In this document: positions 59,003 through 64,000 of the stretch, in pieces
Position numbering within the stretch: position 1 is the first letter of the stretch
Layout of the letters: the number at the start of each line of letters is the position of its first letter
NCBI GenBank assembly: GCA_035940575.1
Contig: DASZER010000061.1
Coordinates: 5,988 to 69,987, forward strand
Source of the DNA: BP-191 sp035940575
Lineage (GTDB): Bacteria > Actinomycetota > Actinomycetes > BP-191
Direction of reading: 5' to 3'
Length of the DNA: 64,000 nt
Position numbers and translations under genes: made by a program
The notes under the pieces: model-generated
What the model saw: only the letters and a program-made list of their open reading frames with translations
What the model was told of the DNA's origin: nothing
Databases searched by the model: none

Positions 59003-59802
59003 CCGCGCTCGCCATCCTCGGCGCCGGGAAGATGGGCGAGGCGCTGCTGTCCGGGCTGCTGCGCGCCGGCACCTCGCCCTCCGACGTCGTCGTGACCGCC
59101 CGCCGCGCGGACCGCGCGGAGTCCCTGCGCGAACGTCACGGCGTCGCCGTCGCGACCAACGCCGAGGCCGCGCGCGCGGACACCGTGCTGCTCGCCGTGA
59201 AGCCGCAGGACATGGCGGCGCTGCTCGCCGAGATCGACGCGGTCGTCACGCCGGCGCAGCTCGTCGTGTCGATGGCGGCCGGCATCCCGACGGCGTTCAT
59301 CGAGCGCCGCCTCGCCGAGCGCGTGCCCGTCGTGCGCGTCATGTCCAACACGCCCGTCCTCGTCGACGAGGCCATGAGCGCCGTGTCCGCCGGCGCGCAC
59401 GCGACCGAGGAGCACCTCGCGCGGGCCGAGGAGCTGCTCGGCCACGTCGGCCGCACGATCCGCGTGCCGGAGGCGCAGCAGGACGCCGTGACCGCGCTGT
59501 CGGGCAGCGGCCCGGCGTACTTCTTCTACCTGGTCGAGGCGATGATCGACGCGGGCATCCTGCTCGGCCTGCCGCGCGCCGTCGCCGCCGAGCTGATCGT
59601 GCAGACCGCGCTCGGCGCGGCGCTGATGCTGCGCGACACGGGCGAGCACCCGGTCAAGCTGCGCGAGGCCGTGACGTCGCCCGCGGGCACGACGATCAAC
59701 GCGATCCGCGAGCTCGAGAAGCACTCCGTCCGCGCCGCGCTGATCGCGGCGATCGAGGCCGCGCGGGACCGTTCGCAGGAGCTCGCCTCCGGGCACGAGT
59801 GA
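58999..59802 (+). CDS. proC: Pyrroline-5-carboxylate reductase ProC
   Basis: The 267 aa enzyme reduces pyrroline-5-carboxylate to proline with NAD(P)H. Marks are the cofactor loop GAGKMG (8-13), VLLAVKPQDM, RVMSNTPVLV, TALSGSGPAYFFYLVEAM and the signature REAVTSPAGTTINAIRELE. The GTG overlaps the proline dehydrogenase stop, so the two opposite reactions of proline metabolism are coupled in translation. A DUF6584-like gene follows after one base. Confidence 0.95.
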   Translation: MTALAILGAGKMGEALLSGLLRAGTSPSDVVVTARRADRAESLRERHGVAVATNAEAARADTVLLAVKPQDMAALLAEIDAVVTPAQLVVSMAAGIPTAFIERRLAERVPVVRVMSNTPVLVDEAMSAVSAGAHATEEHLARAEELLGHVGRTIRVPEAQQDAVTALSGSGPAYFFYLVEAMIDAGILLGLPRAVAAELIVQTALGAALMLRDTGEHPVKLREAVTSPAGTTINAIRELEKHSVRAALIAAIEAARDRSQELASGHE

Positions 59803-59803
59803 C

Positions 59804-60331
59804 GTGGCCGTCGAGGACACCTTGGCGCGCGTCCGCGCCGACCTCGACGCCGGCCGCACGGAGCTCGCGCGCCAGCGCCTCCGCGGCCTCGTGGGGACGT
59901 ACCCGACGCGGCTCGACCTGCGCGCGACGCTCGCCGCGCTGTACCGCGCCGAGGGCGACCCCGCGCAGGCGGGCCGCTACGACTACCTCGCCGACGACCC
60001 CGACCCGGTGGAGGTCGCGGCGTTCGAGAGGGCGTACGGCGACGACCCGATCGCGCTGATGCGCGCGCTCGGCTGGTACGCCGACGAGGCCGACGCGCCG
60101 ACGGAGGCCGCGCGCGAGCGCCTCGCCGCGCTGCGTGCCCGCGCCGAGGAGAGGGCCGGCGCGCCCCTCGACTGGCGCGACCCGCGCGTGCCCCCGCCGC
60201 GCCAGCACTGGGCCTGGTCGGTCGTCGTGTTCGTCGTCTTCTGCGCCGCGCTGTTCGCGGTGGGGCTCGTCGTCGCCGGCCTGGTGGAGCTGGCCGCGAA
60301 GGGCCTCGAGGTCGTCTCCGGCTGGTTCTGA
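59804..60331 (+). CDS. DUF6584-like protein with membrane tail
   Basis: The 175 aa product has an N-terminal helical, TPR-like region (LARQRLRGLVGTYPTRLDLRATLAALYRAEGDPAQAGRY spanning two helices), typical of DUF6584, and a C-terminal membrane helix (WSVVVFVVFCAALFAVGLVVAGLV). Function unknown. GTG start, one base after the proC stop. Its end lies 6 bases before the PadR promoter. Confidence 0.8.
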   Translation: MAVEDTLARVRADLDAGRTELARQRLRGLVGTYPTRLDLRATLAALYRAEGDPAQAGRYDYLADDPDPVEVAAFERAYGDDPIALMRALGWYADEADAPTEAARERLAALRARAEERAGAPLDWRDPRVPPPRQHWAWSVVVFVVFCAALFAVGLVVAGLVELAAKGLEVVSGWF

Positions 60332-60337
60332 AGGGCC

Positions 60338-60377
60338 TTGTCACTGCCTTGCATACCGCGTATACATACTCGGTATG
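60338..60377 (+). promoter_or_regulatory. PadR gene promoter with overlapping 26-bp operator
   Basis: TTGTCA (60338-60343), a 17-base spacer and TATACA (60361-60366) form a strong promoter, and the ATG follows 8 bases later. A palindrome from CATACC (60352) to GGTATG (60377) pairs at 11 of 13 positions and covers both the -10 box and the start codon. This suits autorepression by PadR. Confidence 0.7.
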
Positions 60378-60944
60378 TCGGTCCGTCAGGCACTGCTCAC
60401 GCTCCTCGACGAGGAGCCGATGTACGGCTACCAGCTCCGCACCGAGTTCGAGGCGCGGACGGGCTCGACGTGGCCGCTCAACGTCGGCCAGGTCTACACG
60501 ACGCTGACCCGCCTGGAACGCGACGGGCTCGTCGAGCCGACGGGCAGCGACGACGAGGGGCACGTGTTCTACGCGCTCACCGACGCCGGCCGCGACGAGG
60601 TGCGGCGGTGGTTCGAGACGCCGGTCGAGCGGGACAGGCCGCCGCGCGACGAGCTCGCGATCAAGCTCGCGCTCGCGGTCACCGTCCCCGGCGTCGACGT
60701 GCGCGGCGTGATCCAGGCGCAGCGGACCGACACGATCCGCGCGCTCCAGGAGTACACGCGGCTCAAGGCCACCGCGACCGACGACGACCTCGCCTGGTTG
60801 CTGGTGGTCGACGCGCTGGTGTTCCAGGCGGAGGCCGAGGTGCGGTGGCTGGACCACTGCGAGGCGAGGCTCGCGCGGCACAGGCCCGTGACGCGCGCGA
60901 AGGGGGCCGGCGCGGAGGCGCGCCAGAAGGGGGGAGTGCGGTGA
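60375..60944 (+). CDS. PadR-family transcriptional regulator
   Basis: The 189 aa product has the PadR winged helix (LLTLLDEEPMYGYQLRTEFEART split over helices 1-2, then VGQVYTTLTRLERDGLVEP and the wing VFYALTDAGRDEV) and a C-terminal helical dimerisation region. PadR proteins often repress adjacent ABC exporters and release on binding the exported drug or peptide. The GTGA overlap with the ATPase gene supports that. The start codon lies inside its presumed operator. Leader is nearly absent. Confidence 0.92.
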   Translation: MSVRQALLTLLDEEPMYGYQLRTEFEARTGSTWPLNVGQVYTTLTRLERDGLVEPTGSDDEGHVFYALTDAGRDEVRRWFETPVERDRPPRDELAIKLALAVTVPGVDVRGVIQAQRTDTIRALQEYTRLKATATDDDLAWLLVVDALVFQAEAEVRWLDHCEARLARHRPVTRAKGAGAEARQKGGVR

Positions 60945-61660
60945 CCGTCGTCGCGTTGGAGGGCGTCACCCGGGTGCACGGCTCGGGGGCGGCCGAGGTG
61001 GTGGCGTTGCGCGAGGTGTCGCTCGCCGTCGAGGCAGGCGAGCTCGTCGCGGTCATGGGCCCGAGCGGCTCGGGCAAGTCGACGCTGCTGCACCTCGCGG
61101 GCGGGCTCGACTCGCCGACGACTGGCCGCGTCGTGGTCGAGGGCACCGACCTCGGCTCGCTGTCGCAGGCGGCGCTCGCGCGGCTGCGCCGCCGCGCCGT
61201 CGGCTACGTGTTCCAGGACTTCAACCTGATCCCCGCGCTCACCGCCGTCGAGAACGTCGCGCTCCCGCGCGAGCTCGACGGCGAGCCGTGGCGCGCGGCG
61301 CGCAGGCAGGCCGAGCAGGCGCTGGAGGAGGTCGGCATCGCCGACCTCGCGCAGCGCTTCCCCGACGACATGAGCGGTGGCCAGCAGCAGCGCGTCGCGA
61401 TCGCGCGGGCCCTCGTGGGCGAACGCCGCCTCGTCCTCGCCGACGAGCCGACCGGCGCGCTCGACTCGGAGACCGGCGAGTCGGTGCTGCGCCTGCTGCG
61501 CGCGCGGTGCGACGCCGGCGCGGCCGGCGTGCTCGTGACGCACGAGGCCCGGCACGCGGCGTGGGCGGACCGCGTGGTGTTCCTGCGCGACGGCAGGGTC
61601 GTCGACCAGGCGGGGCCCGTCGCGCCGCCCGAGTCGCTGCTCGCCGAGCACGCGCGATGA
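60941..61660 (+). CDS. ABC transporter ATP-binding protein (MacB/LolD type)
   Basis: The 239 aa product shows Walker A GPSGSGKST, Q-loop VFQDFNLIPALT, signature MSGGQQQRVAIARAL, Walker B RLVLADEPTGALD and the switch His in LVTHEARH. It belongs to the MacB/LolD/FtsE-like group that works with FtsX-fold permeases. The GTG overlaps the padR stop and its own stop overlaps the permease start (ATGA). Substrate unknown; antimicrobial or lipid export is common for PadR-linked systems. Confidence 0.95.
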   Translation: MTVVALEGVTRVHGSGAAEVVALREVSLAVEAGELVAVMGPSGSGKSTLLHLAGGLDSPTTGRVVVEGTDLGSLSQAALARLRRRAVGYVFQDFNLIPALTAVENVALPRELDGEPWRAARRQAEQALEEVGIADLAQRFPDDMSGGQQQRVAIARALVGERRLVLADEPTGALDSETGESVLRLLRARCDAGAAGVLVTHEARHAAWADRVVFLRDGRVVDQAGPVAPPESLLAEHAR

Positions 61661-64000
61661 GGGGGTACCGCGCGGCGCTGCGCATCGCGCGGCGCGAGGC
61701 GTGGCGCTCGAAGGGGCGCAGCGCGCTCGTCGTCGCGATGATCGGCGTGCCGATGCTGGGGCTCGCGTTCGCCGACGTCGCGGCGCGGACCGGCGACGTG
61801 CCGGGCACCGAGGAGGCACGCCGCCAGATCGGCACCGCCGACCTCCTCGCCGAGGCCGTCTCGGGCGAGCCGATCGTGCAGCAGGGCATCTGGTCGTACG
61901 GCTTCAAGGACGGCAACGGCGGGCCTTCCCCCCTGGCCGAGCGCGACCCCGACGTCGCGGCCGCGCTGCCCGCCGGCTCGCGCGTCGTCGTGTGGCGCGA
62001 GTACTACGGCGTCCGCATCGCCGCCGACGGCCACGCCGTCATGGGCCAGGTCGAGCAGATGGACGCCGCCGACCCGCTCGCGAGGGGCAAGGTCTCGCTG
62101 CGCGACGGCGCGTTCCCGCGCGCCGCGGGCGAGACCGCGCTGACGCCCCGGCTCGCGCGCGACCTCGACGCGGGCGTCGGCGACACGGTGACGGTCGGGA
62201 CGCGGACGTTCCGCGTGACCGGCATCGCGATCGAGCGCGCGTCGCTGTCGTCGATGGCGGCGTACGTCCCGCCGTCGGCCGACGTCGACGAGGGCATCGC
62301 GCCCGACGCCGGGCGCAGGTGGGCGGTCGACCTGCCGCCGGGCGCCGACGACGTGGCGACCGTCGCGCCGCTCAACGCGCTCGGCGTGCGCGTGATGCCG
62401 CGCACGTGGTTCACCGACCCGCCACCGGACCCGTACGCGTCGTCGAGCCCGATCGACGCGGAGGCGCTCGGGGTGGGCGTCGTCGCGGTCGGCCTCGCGA
62501 CGCTGGAGATCGTGCTGCTGGCCGGGACGGCGTTCGCCGTCGGCGCCCGGCGGAAGCGGCGCGAGCTGGCGCTCGTCGCGGCGACGGGAGGGGATCGCCG
62601 CGACGTGCGCCGCATCGTCCTCGCGGAGGGCGTCGTGCTCGGCGCCGTGGCGGGCCTCGTCGGCGTGGCCGGCGGCATCGCCGCCGTGTTCTTCGGGCGG
62701 CCGTTGCTCGAACGCGTCAGCGGCTCGCTGATGGGGCCGCTCGACCTGCGGCCGCTGGAGCTCGGCGCGATCGTCGCGGTCGGCGCGGTCACGGCGTTGC
62801 TCGCGACGCTGCTCCCCGCGAGGTCGGCTTCGCGGCAGCCTGTCGTGTCGGCGCTGACCGGCAGGCGCGGCGACGTACGCACCCGCAAGCGCGTGCCCGT
62901 CGTCGCGCTCGTCGCGGTCGTCGCCGGCGCCCTGCTGGCGTTCTGGGCGGCGGGCACGGGTCGCTCGCCGATGCGCGACGACGCGGGCGCGTACGTCGCG
63001 GGCACCGGCCGCGCGGCGAGCTTCAACCTCGTGCTCGCCGGCGCGGTCCTCTCCGAGCTCGGCTTCGTCGCGTGCGCGCCCGCGCTCGTCGGCCTCGTCG
63101 GGCGGCTCGCGTCGCGGCTGCCGCTGTCGCTGCGGCTCGCCGTGCGCGACGCGGCGCGGCACCGTACGCGCTCGGGTCCCGCGGTCGCCGCCGTCGTCGC
63201 CGCCGTCGCGGGCAGCGTCGCGCTGTCGGTGTACGTCGCGAGCGACACCGACAGGCAGCGCCGCGAGTACCAGGCGTCGTTGCCGATGGGCTACGTCACC
63301 ATCGGCCACGGCGACCCCGCGAAGCCCGTGCCCGGCGCGGACGTCGACGCGGCCGTGCGCGCGCTGCCGGCGGCCGCGAGGTACGACGTCGGCGACATCG
63401 GCAGCCCGTGCGACGGCAGCAAGCCGGAGTGCACGTGGTGGAACACCGACACGCCGCGCGCGTACCGCTGCGACGCGGAGACCCCCAACGGGTGCGTCAG
63501 CCGGTACGGCCCGCGGCCCGCCGGGCTCGCGGTCGCCGACCCGGAGTTCGTCGAGGTGTGGACCGGGCACGCGGACCCCGTCGTCGCGAAGGCCATGGCG
63601 GAGGGCAGCGCCGTCGTGTTCGACGAGCGGTGGCTCCAGGACGGGAGGCTCGTCCTGCGCGGAGACACGTCGCGCGTCGACGGCAGCGGCCACCGCGAGC
63701 GGGTGCTCAGCCTGCCCGCGGTCGTCGCCAAGCCGCCGTCCGACGACTACGGCTCGATCCCGTCCGCGATCCTCACGCCCGCCACCGTCGCGAGGTACGG
63801 GCTGCCGCACGTGACGACGCGCACCGTCGTGCGGACGTCGCGGCTGCCCACCGGCCGCGAGGAGGCGGCGGCGCGCCACGCTCTCCTGCGCAACACGACG
63901 TTCACCGACCTCTACGTCGAGCGCGGGTTCCAGCGCGAGGCGGCGCTGGTGCTGCTCGCGCTCGTCGGCGGCGCGGCGTTCGTCACGATGGCCTCGACCG
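61657..64000 (+). CDS. FtsX-like ABC transporter permease (cut by window edge)
   Basis: At least 781 residues are visible with no stop before the edge. The N-terminal helix (SALVVAMIGVPMLGLAF) is followed by a large outer domain, then the FtsX core (helices near 285-395, with RRKRRELALVAATGGDRRDVRRIVL), a second set of helices (about 410-530) and a second outer domain with several Cys. The last hydrophobic stretch begins the second FtsX core. The double layout suits one-chain permeases working with the upstream ATPase. Its ATG overlaps the ATPase stop. Confidence 0.93.
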   Translation, partial: MRGYRAALRIARREAWRSKGRSALVVAMIGVPMLGLAFADVAARTGDVPGTEEARRQIGTADLLAEAVSGEPIVQQGIWSYGFKDGNGGPSPLAERDPDVAAALPAGSRVVVWREYYGVRIAADGHAVMGQVEQMDAADPLARGKVSLRDGAFPRAAGETALTPRLARDLDAGVGDTVTVGTRTFRVTGIAIERASLSSMAAYVPPSADVDEGIAPDAGRRWAVDLPPGADDVATVAPLNALGVRVMPRTWFTDPPPDPYASSSPIDAEALGVGVVAVGLATLEIVLLAGTAFAVGARRKRRELALVAATGGDRRDVRRIVLAEGVVLGAVAGLVGVAGGIAAVFFGRPLLERVSGSLMGPLDLRPLELGAIVAVGAVTALLATLLPARSASRQPVVSALTGRRGDVRTRKRVPVVALVAVVAGALLAFWAAGTGRSPMRDDAGAYVAGTGRAASFNLVLAGAVLSELGFVACAPALVGLVGRLASRLPLSLRLAVRDAARHRTRSGPAVAAVVAAVAGSVALSVYVASDTDRQRREYQASLPMGYVTIGHGDPAKPVPGADVDAAVRALPAAARYDVGDIGSPCDGSKPECTWWNTDTPRAYRCDAETPNGCVSRYGPRPAGLAVADPEFVEVWTGHADPVVAKAMAEGSAVVFDERWLQDGRLVLRGDTSRVDGSGHRERVLSLPAVVAKPPSDDYGSIPSAILTPATVARYGLPHVTTRTVVRTSRLPTGREEAAARHALLRNTTFTDLYVERGFQREAALVLLALVGGAAFVTMAST

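Noticed and set aside
61204..63879. Minus-strand frame of 891 codons opposite the ABC transporter genes
   Set aside because: The sequence is Arg/Ala/Asp-rich shadow of a clear FtsX permease and ATPase.

Overview
The window is a very GC-rich stretch (roughly three quarters G+C by eye) of the chromosome of an actinomycete. Three observations support this: an mshA gene for mycothiol synthesis, many GTG/TTG starts, and actinobacterial gene pairs such as an XRE regulator next to an HbhA-like protein and mshA next to a YbjN-domain gene. I cannot fix the order or genus. I see no rRNA, tRNA, CRISPR array, insertion sequence or phage block. This is ordinary chromosomal backbone, densely packed, with many 1-4 base stop/start overlaps.

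Layout: 0-4.2 kb holds envelope polysaccharide genes (flippase end, large membrane protein, family 2 glycosyltransferase, TPR lipoprotein). 4.2-12.7 kb holds ygfZ, a secreted Ala/Thr-linker protein, a cell-wall amidase, bcp peroxiredoxin, an acyl-CoA dehydrogenase, a DUF4388/long-helix protein and an M23 peptidase. 12.9-16.3 kb is a coupled cluster of a BKACE enzyme, an RsiG-type c-di-GMP-binding anti-sigma, a REC protein, an HD-GYP phosphodiesterase and an asparaginase II. 16.3-25.4 kb holds a lipoprotein, the XRE/HbhA-like pair, an aldolase, an aldo/keto reductase, an amidohydrolase, dodecin, a class V PLP enzyme and a Rieske membrane protein. 25.4-36.7 kb holds MBL hydrolase-HtpX-LemA, a LysE exporter, a cupredoxin, MarR, ankyrin and LRR proteins, a threonine dehydratase-like enzyme and glutathione peroxidase. 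37.1-39.2 kb holds an ECF sigma factor with a membrane-anchored tail, a tiny secreted two-Cys peptide and a 46-bp tandem repeat. 39.2-46.2 kb is a seven-gene minus-strand operon, one gene of which (an SDR) is frameshifted. 46.3-51.1 kb holds mshA, a YbjN gene, OsmC, an SGNH hydrolase and phosphoglycerate mutase. 51.1-55.3 kb holds three tandem paralogous membrane-anchored propeller-like proteins, the third frameshifted, and a Cys-rich protein. 55.4-64 kb holds a TIM-barrel isomerase, a secreted Ca-site protein, a methyltransferase, proline dehydrogenase overlapping proC, and a PadR-controlled ABC exporter running off the end.

The two most interesting signals are regulatory. First, a structured leader precedes proline dehydrogenase: a leaderless 37-codon Pro-rich reading frame ends on the Shine-Dalgarno sequence, which is locked in a perfect 12-bp stem. 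Second, a c-di-GMP-responsive anti-sigma (exact E-x3-S-x2-R-x3-Q-x3-D motif) is translationally coupled to a response regulator and an HD-GYP c-di-GMP phosphodiesterase. Many genes also carry a TAnnnT box 6-8 bases before the start codon, which points to widespread leaderless transcription.
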